From Cafeteria roenbergensis (taxonomy: Eukaryota > Sar > Bigyra > Bicosoecida > Cafeteriaceae): a stretch of DNA of 64,000 nucleotides. The translations under genes were made by a program, and so were the position numbers. A model generated the notes under the pieces. It worked only from the letters and a program-made list of their open reading frames with translations. It did no database searches and was not told where the DNA came from. Shown here one piece after another: positions 1-8,509 of this stretch; the stretch's first letter is position 1, and every line of letters starts with the position of its first letter. Location of the stretch: NCBI GenBank assembly GCA_008330645.1, contig VLTN01000005.1:864442-928441 (forward strand), read 5' to 3'.

Positions 1-1861
1 TGCTCCTCGCCGCCGCGTCTGCGGAGGCGGGCGAGGATGCGGGAGGCCTGCTCTGGGTCGACGCGCAACCAGCGCAGACCTGGGCATCCGGCGCCCTCAG
101 TGCGTCGAACGCCGCGGCTGCCGCGGGCGTGCGTGGCTCCGCCCGGCGCGTGAGCGAGTCAGATGCGAGCGAAGCCGCCACCGCGGAGGCATCGCGGCAG
201 CGGTGCAGCGCTTCCTCCGGCTGTGCGTCGTGCACGGCCGAAGGAACCTGCGAAAGCTGCGTCAACTCGGACTTCGCGCTGTCGTCGGGCCAGTGCGTGT
301 ACTGCCCGGTGCGCTGGGGCTTCAACGCTTGGGAAGGAAACTGCTATTACCCGTGCCGTGAGCCAAGGGGCAGGCGATTCCGCCCGTGGCGCAGCGCGCG
401 AGGCGCGAATGCGGGTCGCCGTCGCGCGGCGCATTTCCGCAAGAAGCCACGGAGAAAGTCGCTCCCGCCGCATGTCGCGTGACCTTTGCTCCCCAATCTC
501 GCTCCCCGCCCCCCGCCCGCGCCGCAGCCTCTACCCACCCAATCTTTGCCATGGGAAGGTGCTACGGCTGCAAGGCGGGCATGTACATTTCGTCCTTGTC
601 CGCGGGCTGCCAGCCCTGCAGCACCGGCTGCGAGACCTGCACCGGGCCGGGCATCACACCAGACACCTGCTCGTCGTGCGCGGCTGGGCCTGCTGGCGAG
701 GCGTGCCGCTTGCTTCAGCCGGCCTCGCCCACGCCGTCCCCCACACGCACGCCTCCGTCCGCATCGCCAACGCGGCCGCCGCCCTCGAGCTCGCCGCAGC
801 CCCAGCCCTCCGTCGCTGCCCCGCCCCCCGTGCGTAGCCCCGCTATCCCGGTTCCGACCTCCACTTCCGCCCCGTGGCATGGCCACGACGACGATGACGA
901 CGGCCACGACGATGATGACGGAGGGCCAGGCGGCGGTCTCTCGCCCAGCCCCTCCGCCCGCCCCGACTCCGCGCTCGACGGCGCGTCCAGCTCCTCGGGC
1001 GACTCCACCTTGCGTGAGGGGGCCCCATTCGGGTTGGTTCTGGGGGTAGCGGGAGCGTGTTTCGTGGTGCTCGGCGCGATGGGCGCAGTTGTCCGTTGCA
1101 TCACCGGCCAGCCGAACGTCCTCTCAGCAGCCTCTGATCTCTCTCGGCACCGTGCCCCGAGCCCCCTCAGCTTGGCTGGGGTTGTGCACGCCTGGCGGGT
1201 CCGCGCTGCCCGTCGCCGACAGGCCACCCGTGTCGCGTCAGCAGACGCATCGGCGGATCTTTCCTCCGGATCCATCGCTGACGCGGCAGCAGGTGAAGGC
1301 GCCGGCACGCGTCAGCCGCGCGACGGCCATGTGCGGCATCCCGGCGCAGCCGCTGCCGCATCCGCCGCTGCCGCCGCCCCAATGGCAGCAGCAGCAGCAA
1401 CAACAACATCAGCAACAGCAGCAGCAGCAGCAGCCCCCCGGGTCCCGTTCCACAGGCTCAGCCCCGGCAGCGCCACTCGCCTGGAGGCGGCTCGGGCCAG
1501 ACGCGCCGCCTCCACCCCTCCCCGCCGGCCCAACCGCCGGCAGCCGCCGTCCCCGCCAGCGAACGAAACCTCATCTGCGACTGCCACGGCAATTGCCTGG
1601 CCGGGCGAACCCGCTCCTGCGCCCGCCGCGCCCGCCACCCCCCGCCGCCCGGCCCCCGCGTCTGAGGGCGGCGGACCCACTTGCGTTCTCTGTCTGTGCG
1701 CGCCCGCTTCGGTGGTGCTTGCGCCCTGCGGCCACGTCTGCATCTGCGAGAACCAGGCGTGCGCGGGCGGGTTCGCGCGCCTGGAGGAAGCTGCGAGGCG
1801 ATGCCCCCTCTGCCGCGTGCCGGTGGCGCACATGATCCACGGCACGGGGCCGAAGCGCTAG
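1..1861 (+). CDS. Transmembrane RING-finger protein with Cys-rich ectodomain (5' partial)
   Basis: Likely E3 ubiquitin ligase of the secretory or plasma membrane. Modelled exons are <3-357 and 528-1861; the 170-nt intron has a GTGAGCC donor, a pyrimidine-rich end and CAG acceptor, phase 1. The frame is open from the window edge and begins with a Leu/Ala-rich stretch resembling the end of a signal peptide, so the start lies upstream. 562 residues are visible. Order: furin/GF-receptor-like Cys-rich segment crossing the intron (CSASSGCASC, CESC, CYGCKAGMY, CSTGCETC); Pro/Ser-rich linker; Asp/His/Gly run near nt 885-935; one membrane segment near nt 1018-1098 (GLVLGVAGACFVVLGAMG); Ala-rich cytosolic linker; C-terminal RING-HC near nt 1675-1830 (CVLCLC, CGHVCIC, CPLC). 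Ectodomain, membrane and RING order is seen; ligase activity is inferred from the family. Substrate unknown. Confidence 0.75.
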
Positions 1862-2216
1862 CCGAGCGCGCGCGCCCGTGCGGCCCGGTCCAGCCGGCCA
1901 GCGGTTTCGCCTCAACAGCGCGCTGCAGCAGCGTGCTATGCGCAAGCGGGGCCAGTTGCTTGGGCTCTGCTTGCCATGGCCCCCACACCCGTCGCCATCT
2001 GCAGCGCAGCGGCTTACGGGATGCGCTGCCGAGCTGCCGCTGGGGAGGAATGGCTCGCCCTCCGGTGCGCCCGGCAGCAGCGCGCGGCCCCGCATTCGCG
2101 GCCGCAATTGCGAAATGAAATATGAGTGTGTTGTCGTTTTGTGTTGGGGACTCAGCCAACGGATGCCTATTTCAAGCAGGACTCTGACACGCCGGGCCGC
2201 GGCCCCGGACAGCACC
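1862..2216. other. Intergenic between convergent 3' ends
   Basis: 355 nt between the RING gene and ELP3, which converge here. No conserved coding signal is seen. A relatively AT-rich pocket (about 2108-2150) is the likeliest place for 3' end formation, but no canonical AATAAA is visible. Confidence 0.4.
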
Positions 2217-4243
2217 TCACACCCACTCCTCAAGGGGGCTCTGCCCGCTCTCCGCCGCTGCTGGCAACTGGCTGCAATCAAGTCCCTCCCACTGCAGCGC
2301 AAGCGACTCCCACTCGGCCTGGGGGCTGGCGGCGGCATCGCCAGCAGCTCCGCCGGCGGCATCGCCGGCAGCTCCGCCGGCGGCATCGCCGGCAGCTCCC
2401 GCGCCACCCCCGTTCGCGGCAGAGCTCCCCCCAGCCGGGGCGCCGGCTCCTGCGCCCCGGGCAGCCACGCCGCCGCCGACAGCGGGTCCGGGCTGCGCTG
2501 CCCCGCCAAAGTCGCGCACCATGTACGGCCCGTGGAGGCTGTATCCCATGCGGCGGTAGAAGTGACGCGTGCCCACCCCCGAGATCACCAGCACCCTGGT
2601 AGAGCCGTGCTCCTGCGTTGCGATGCGCGCGGCCTCCGCCATGAGGAGCGTGCCGAATCCGCGGTGCTGAAACTTTGAGTTGTCCCGCCCGCCCACGGCA
2701 ACGGCCGTGCCGTACACGTGGAGCTCGCGCACCATGCTGGCCCGCCGCCCCGCCGCCTCGGGGCGGAATGCCTCCCCGCTGAGGCGCCTGAGGCGGAGCA
2801 TCCCCACGAGGATGTCCTGGTCGGCGTCCTCGAAGCTGAGGAACGTCTCCCAGCCGCCGTTGGCCCAGTAGTCCCGGCGCACCAGCTCCACGTGGTCGGG
2901 CCGCACGCGGTGGTGGATGTCCTTGATCCCCACCTCGCGGGCGCGGATGTCGCGGCACGCCAGCCCCAGGTCCCGCATGCGAGCGAGGGCCCGCTCGCGG
3001 AGGTTCCCGTGCTCCACCCCCGAGGTCACGAGCGGCATGGGGATGTCGCGCTGCACGCGGTACACGCGCGTCCACGGCGGCACCATCGCGAGCACGCGCG
3101 CCGTCAGGTCCACCAGCACGTCGGGCGGGTAGTTGCGGTAGGCGCCCGCGCGCCACAGCTCGTACAGCCCCGTGCCGCGCAGCACCAGCGTCGGGTAGAG
3201 CTTGATCCCGTCGGGGCGAAACCGCGGGTCCTCGAACAGCTCCCGGAACCCCTGCAGGTCCCGCTCGAACCCCATGGAGGGTAGGTCCGGCATCATGTGG
3301 GTGACCACCTTGAAGCCAGCGTCCTTTGCCAGCTCGAAGGAGTGGGACACGGCGGCGACGGTGTGCCCGCGGTTCGTGTCCCTGGCCACGTCCTCGTATA
3401 CGGACTGCACGCCGATCTCGATGCGCGTGCAGCCGTAGCGCAGCATGTCGTTGAGGTGCGGGCGCAGGCAGTAGTCGGGCCTGGTCTCGATGGTGATTCC
3501 CACGCACTTGGCCGAGGACTGCTCGGACAGGCGGACGGCCTCGTCCACGCCGCCCGACGAGTGGCCCGACAGCGCGTCGTGCAGAGCCGCGATGAAGCCC
3601 TCCCTGTAAGCTGGGTCCAGCGACATGAACGTGCCGCCCATCACAATGTACTCCACCTTGTCCGCGGGGTGACCGAGGCGGCGCAGGGCGTCCAGCCGCG
3701 TGCGGGCCTGCTCCGCGGGGTCGTACCGCGCGCGGATGGCCCGCATGGAGGTGGGCTCGTACCCGGTGTACGCCTGAGTGCTGTACTCGAAGTCGCTGTC
3801 CGGCCCGCCGGGGCAGTACACGCAGACGTCGCCCGTGTACGCGATGTGAGGGCAGCGGTGCGGCTTGCACATGAGCGCAACGACGGCCACGCCCGAGGCC
3901 GACCGCACCGGGCGCGCCTTGAGGAAGGGAAGCAACTTCTCGCGGTGCGTCGACGGCACGGCCTGGATGATGTCCACCAGCTTGGGCATCCCGCGCATCC
4001 CCACGCGCCGCGCCGCATCGGACTTGAGCTGCGTCAGGTTCACCGGCGTGCGGCTGTCGTAAGCCTGCGGACACGGGCAGCCCGGGCGAGAGCAGCATCG
4101 CCAGCAGCGCGGCAGCGCGCTGCGCCTGCAAACGTCGCAAGCCGAACCGAGGCGCTCGGGCCGGCGCAGCCCAGACGCACCCTGATCAGCTCCTGCACGA
4201 CCTCGTCCACCGCCGTGTTGTAAAGCTTGCGCTCGGCCGACAC
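2217..4243 (-). CDS. ELP3: Elongator complex catalytic subunit ELP3
   Basis: Catalytic subunit of Elongator, which adds the carboxymethyl group to wobble U34 of tRNAs. Two exons: 4243-4181 (21 codons, [14 protein letters not shown]...) and 4064-2217, joined in phase 0 across a 116-nt intron with the atypical donor GTGCGT. The product is 636 residues against about 550 in animals and yeast. Radical-SAM cluster CX9CX2C is at C92, C102 and C105 (in [14 protein letters not shown]). [34 protein letters not shown] and [18 protein letters not shown] match the family almost exactly. The GNAT acetyltransferase half includes QHRGFGTLL and [16 protein letters not shown]. After the usual end (HGPYMVRDF) a roughly 100-residue Ala/Gly tail follows, partly built from a 24-nt repeat (GDAAGGAA). 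Divergent from an RNA ligase. Confidence 0.97.
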
Positions 4244-4567
4244 TGCGAGGGCACCGCAAGCAAAGCGAACACAAGCGCAACCTGGCCCCGGGCAGCCCTT
4301 CGAGCCCCTCGCCGCTCGTGGGCGCTGTCACAGCGCGACAGGCTCACCGTTGTCGGCCGCGTTGGCCTTGGCACCGCGAATGCCGGCGCCTGGCATGGCC
4401 GCCTCCGGCGCGCGGTGAGGAACTCGCAGCGCCCAGGGCCAGCACCAGTCAGCCCCGTCAGGCCTTGGCAGAGCCAAACAAATCGGAAATTCTCGTCGTG
4501 GGCGCAATCGCCACTCCTGCCGTGGATCGCGCGCACGGCACCCAGGCCACGTGCCCAGCCGCCTGCA
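4244..4567. promoter_or_regulatory. Divergent promoter region, ELP3 / RNA ligase
   Basis: 324 nt separate the ELP3 ATG (minus) from the RNA ligase ATG (plus). It must hold both core promoters and 5' UTRs. No TATA box is visible. The plus-strand reading frame stays open upstream of the chosen ligase ATG, but the added peptide is Arg/Pro-rich and family-unlike. Confidence 0.5.
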
Positions 4568-6118
4568 ATGGCTTCCGATGCTGCTGCTGCTGCTGCTGCT
4601 GCCGCCGCCGGCACAGACCCCGCATTCAGCAAGTACGAGAAGATGTCCCAGGGCGAGCTTGGCAAGGCCCCGCCCCCAAGTGCGCAATTTTTCGTGCACG
4701 AAAAGATCCACGGTGCCAACCTCACGGTCATCTGCACTGCGGACGGCGTTCGATTCGCAAAGCGCACCGGCCTCATCAAGGCAACGGGCGAGGCGTTCTT
4801 CGACTACCAGACGGTTGCCTCGTGGTTGAGGCCACGCGCGACGGCGCTGTTCGAGACCGTGAAGCGTGCGTTCGAAGCGGCAGGCGGTGCCGCTCCGCTG
4901 CAAGTTGACATTGTGGGCGAGCTGTACGGCGGCGCGTGGCCCGGCCCGGCGTCGTCCCACGCCGCCCCGGTGCAGAGCAAGCCGCTGGTGTTTTACAGCC
5001 CGGCCATTGAATTCGCCGCGTTCGACCTGGCCGTGACGCCCGCCGCCGGGTCGGCCCGCAAGTACGTCGACTGGCCCGTCGCCAGCGTCCTCCTCGAGCG
5101 CCACCGCATCCCCATGGCCCCCTGCTTCGGGCTCGCTCCGGTCGGCAAGGCCCTCGCCTGGTCCCTGCCCTTCGACTCCGCCGTGCCGGCTCACCTCGGC
5201 CACCCTCTCCCGGAGGCGGAGAGGCGCGGCCGCCCGGCGGAGGGCGTCGTTGTGAAGTGCGAAGTGGAGGCGAGGCCTCTGCCGCTGGCTCTGCTCTTCG
5301 CCCTCGCCGAGGCGGCAGGCCTGACATCGCGCGACGGCTCCCCGGTCAAGGGGGCGGGGGCGGATGTGGCCCGCTGGGCGGCGCGGGCGGCCCAGCACCG
5401 CGAGCTGCTAGACCGCATGTTTGGCGACGACCAAGGCGGCGGCTGCGAGGCGGCTGGCTCTGCCGGCGCGGAGTCCGGCGCCGGAGCAGAGGCGGCCGCC
5501 CCTCCCGGCGCGAGCGTGGCCGCCCGCCGCGCCCAGGGCATCGCCGCCTCTGAGAGGAAGGGAACCGCTCTGCGCGAGCGGTTCATCGCCAAGGTGAAGG
5601 ATGCCCGGTTCAAGGAGGTGGACAAGAGCGGCTCCGGCTTCAAGCCCGACTCCTCGTTCAAGGTGCCCAGGGGCATGGCGCTGGCGGTGCACGACCGGCT
5701 GACCGAGGCTCGGCTGGCGGCGGCGCAGTCAAAGGTGGGAGCCGCGCCTGCCGGCGTGGCCGCCTGGATTCACTCGGCGGTTCGGCCGCTTGGAGGCGGC
5801 GACGTGGCAGAGCCGGAGGGTGGCCGCGAGTGGGCTCTGCAGGTGTGCGAGCACGTGATGACGGACCTGATGGAGGAGCTGCTGATGGAGGAGGCGGACG
5901 GGATGGGCTCCTGCTACCGGAAGCCAGTGGACATCGGCGCGAGCGGGGCGGCAGAGCTGGTGAAGGAAGTGGCCGCAAAGGGGGAGGGGGTGGGGCTTCC
6001 CGCCGTGCTGGCGCTGGCGGCGGCGGCCCCCACCCTGATGGCCCTGGCCGCCCTGGCGACGGACGAGGCTTGGGGCGACGAGGGGGGGCCTGGCGAGGGA
6101 GCCGCGGCTGCGGAGTGA
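4568..6118 (+). CDS. T4 Rnl2-family RNA ligase
   Basis: ATP-dependent RNA ligase that seals 3'-OH/5'-phosphate nicks through a lysyl-AMP intermediate; roles in RNA repair or editing are known for the family. 516 residues, no intron. The ATG at 4568 (MASD) is chosen because it precedes a 10-Ala run and then conserved sequence. Nucleotidyltransferase motif I is EKIHGAN with Lys46 as the predicted adenylated residue, followed by FAKRTGLI. Motif III is VGELYGG, IIIa is IEFAAFDLAV, motif IV EGVVVKCEV, and motif V probably FIAKVKDARFKEV. An Ala/Gly-rich spacer separates motifs IV and V. The C-terminal roughly 150 residues are unassigned and could hold the accessory domain. T4 Rnl2 is about 330 residues, so this is long. 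The Ala run is a GCT microsatellite. Cellular location is not evident. Confidence 0.88.
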   Translation: MASDAAAAAAAAAAGTDPAFSKYEKMSQGELGKAPPPSAQFFVHEKIHGANLTVICTADGVRFAKRTGLIKATGEAFFDYQTVASWLRPRATALFETVKRAFEAAGGAAPLQVDIVGELYGGAWPGPASSHAAPVQSKPLVFYSPAIEFAAFDLAVTPAAGSARKYVDWPVASVLLERHRIPMAPCFGLAPVGKALAWSLPFDSAVPAHLGHPLPEAERRGRPAEGVVVKCEVEARPLPLALLFALAEAAGLTSRDGSPVKGAGADVARWAARAAQHRELLDRMFGDDQGGGCEAAGSAGAESGAGAEAAAPPGASVAARRAQGIAASERKGTALRERFIAKVKDARFKEVDKSGSGFKPDSSFKVPRGMALAVHDRLTEARLAAAQSKVGAAPAGVAAWIHSAVRPLGGGDVAEPEGGREWALQVCEHVMTDLMEELLMEEADGMGSCYRKPVDIGASGAAELVKEVAAKGEGVGLPAVLALAAAAPTLMALAALATDEAWGDEGGPGEGAAAAE

Positions 6119-6606
6119 CGAGCTGGGGCAGCGTGCCTCGGGGCGACGCGCGAATGATCGATGGGGCAAGGCGGCTGCGCGTATCGTGATGTGGCGCCCT
6201 CCGTCGACAGGCCTGGCATGCGGGCGACTGACTGCGCAAAGAAACAGCGCGACGGTTGGGCCTGCCCGAGGCTGATCGCACGCCAGAGCACACGCTGCCT
6301 TTGAAACCGCGCGCGCTCGCGCCGAGCGCGAGGCTGATATCTTGCGGGAATGAGAGAGTACGCAGGGGCGTGCGCGCCTTTGAGCGAGCGCTTTGTGAGT
6401 GCGGGGCGGGGCGGGGCGGTGTGTGGCGGGACGGGGCGGGGTGCAATGCGACCCAAGTGGCATCAACACCGCCCGAATCAGCAAGTGGTTCTCGCGCGCG
6501 TCACTGGGACCACGCAAGGAGGACAGGCACGCTGCAGGGACCAAGCCGGCCGGGCAGACTGTTCAGGCGCAGGGACCCCCCCAAACCAGGGGGTGAAGAA
6601 GTGAAA
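6119..6606. other. Intergenic, convergent genes, with G-rich cluster
   Basis: 488 nt between the 3' ends of the RNA ligase and the metallo-hydrolase. No gene is supported. Between about 6398 and 6442 the plus strand carries repeated G4 blocks separated by one to six bases (gcggggcggggcgg, cgggacggggcgggg), able in principle to form a G-quadruplex. Confidence 0.5.
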
Positions 6607-8328
6607 TCAGAGCTTGTTGAGGGGGATCTTGAGGTAGGAGACGCCGTTGGACTCCGGGGTGGGCAGCTTGCCGTTGCGGAGGTTTACCTGGAGGGACGGG
6701 AGGATGAGCTTGGGGGCGGCAAGGGTGCTGTCGCGCGTGGTGCGCATGTCGACAAACTCGGCCTCAGTGACCCCGGTGTGGAGGTGCTTGTTCTTGGCCT
6801 TCTCGTCGCCGATGGTGGACTCCCAGGCGATGGGGCGGCCTCCGGGGGCGTAGTCGTGGCCGACGAAGACGCGGGTCTCGTCCGGCAGGGAGAAGAGCTT
6901 GGTGGTGACGGAGGTGTAGAGGGCCTTGGCGTCACCGCTGGGGAAGTCGCAGCGGGCGGAGCCGAAGTCCGGGAGGAAGACGGTGTCGCCGCAGAAGAGG
7001 GCGTCGCCCACCACGTAGGACACGCAGGCCGGGGTGTGGCCCGGGGTGTGCATCACGCGCACGTTGATGGAGCCGAGGGGCAGCACCTGCTCGTCCTCGA
7101 GAAGCATGTCGAAGGCGGAGCCGTCGGCCTTGAGGTCCTCGTCGCCAATGTTGAACACGCCCTTGAAGAGCTTCTGCACCTCAACCACGCGGGAGCCGAT
7201 GATGGTCTTGGCGGCAGGGAACTTCTCCTTGAGGTAGTTGGCGCCCTGCGATCGTCGCCGAAGCACGGGGGGGGGGGAGAAGGAGAGGTGGGGCTGGGAA
7301 AGAGGATGGCGAGCACGGGGCCATGGCCTTGGCGGAGGCACAAGGGCACTGCGCCGCAGCAGCTGCTGGGCGGTTTGAGGGGGGGGGGGGGGGGGGTGAC
7401 AAGTTGTCTCACGGTGAGGTGGTCGGCGTGGACGTGGGTCTCGGCGATGTACGCGACATCGTATCCCTTCTCGGCGACGAGAGCGCACACCTTGTCGTTG
7501 TGCTCGTTGCTGCGAAACTCGGGAGGAGAGGGGAGGGGTTGAGCTGGGGCAGGCGGGGATGGGGCTACGGCCTGCGCCGCTGCCGCGCGGGGCGGCTGGC
7601 AAGCATACGACGTCACGACGGCAAGAGTGCAGGGGCAGAAGGGGCGTGGTGGCGGCAACCGCAACGCCAAGGCGGGGGCGGTCGCAGGATAGGCGCGAGC
7701 CAGCCGCAGGGCAGCGAGCGAGGGCTGCCGCTTCAAGCACCGCCCCGTGGCGCCGACACGAGGGTGACTGGGCCGAATGGGGCCGTGGCAGTGATGACAG
7801 GGAGGCCGTGACTCGCGCGGGGAGCAGCTGTTCGCTGGGTCGCGGGCTCTTGCGGGTGCGTCAGCGGCAGGTCAAGGCAAAATGCTCACCCGGTGCGTCC
7901 GCTCGCGGGGTCGAAATCCATGGCGGAGTCGATGATCATGCACTTCTTGGTGGCCTCGTCAGCCACGATCTGTGGAATGGGGGGCGGGGTGGGGCGTCAA
8001 GGGGGCCACGGTGAGGCACTGGGCTTCGATTCGGCGATCAGGCGAGCCAGCGACCGAGCAGCTGACAGCCACGAATTTGCATTTGCCACTCCCCCATTGC
8101 GCGCATGCCCGGCACCGAGCCCGCCCAGGCGCACAAACTAATGCGTCTGTTCGACGGGGCGCAGCTGGAAGCGGCGGGAAGGCCTGGACCAGGCGGCACG
8201 GGGCCGCGACCAACTCGCAGCCGCGGCCCGGCTGCAGCTGAGGCAAGCGCTCGGCTCACAAAGGTGCACGTCCACGTGGCATCGTGGAAGAGGCAGTCGA
8301 CCTTGGGGGAAGCGGTAGCGGCGGCCAT
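6607..8328 (-). CDS. MBL-fold persulfide dioxygenase-like hydrolase
   Basis: Metallo-beta-lactamase fold enzyme closest to the Blh/ETHE1-type sulfur dioxygenase group, which oxidises glutathione persulfide; a glyoxalase II-like hydrolase is the alternative. Four exons: 8328-8260 (MAAATASPKV), 7969-7890, 7509-7413 and 7245-6607. Introns use GTGAGC, GTGAGC and GTGAGA donors and CAG acceptors, phases 0, 2, 0. The product is 294 residues, normal for the family. Exon 3 ends with the metal motif THVHADHLT (H75, H77, D79, H80). Exon 4 gives HTPGHTPACVSYV (H152), GDTVFLPDFG, ARCDFPSGDA, VGHDYAPGGR and the C-terminal NGVSYLKIPLNKL typical of Blh proteins. Exon 1 reads FHDATWTCTF into exon 2 IVADEATKKCMIID, restoring the family N terminus. 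Intron 3 contains long C runs. Divergent from the WW/transglutaminase-like gene. Confidence 0.9.
7267..7396. repeat. Two poly-G tracts inside an intron (poly-C in the transcript)
   Basis: Runs of 11 G (7267-7277) and 18 G (7379-7396) lie inside intron 3 of the MBL gene. In the transcript both are C runs: the longer starts about 17 nt after the donor, the shorter precedes the acceptor and may act as its pyrimidine tract. Such runs are prone to length change and sequencing error. Confidence 0.9.
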
Positions 8329-8509
8329 TGTTGGTAAGGCTTGGTTGCTCGGAAGCTGTTTGGGGAGTGCGGTCTCGGCAAGGCCTCGCATGCGCAGGCG
8401 CGAACCCAAGCAGAGCCGGCGCTCGCGGTGCAGAGCCGAGCGATCGATGATCGACGGCTCCACACTCGATCGGTCCAGGGCACGAAATCTCCCCGCAGGG
8501 CGGCGTCCT
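8329..8509. promoter_or_regulatory. Short divergent promoter, MBL hydrolase / WW protein
   Basis: Only 181 nt separate the two predicted ATGs, so both genes must start transcription here or inside each other. The plus-strand frame is open further upstream (to 8105), but that stretch overlaps exon 1 of the MBL gene and shows no domain; I prefer the ATG at 8510. Confidence 0.45.

Noticed and set aside
1089-1835. Plus-strand frame with a poly-Gln run
   Set aside because: Alternative frame of the Ala-rich linker of the RING protein; the Gln run comes from the same CAG/GCA microsatellite.
3297-4223. 308-codon plus-strand open frame
   Set aside because: Exact antisense of the highly conserved ELP3 coding sequence.
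8105-8509. Upstream extension of the WW/transglutaminase-like frame
   Set aside because: It overlaps exon 1 of the divergent MBL gene on the other strand and encodes no recognisable sequence.
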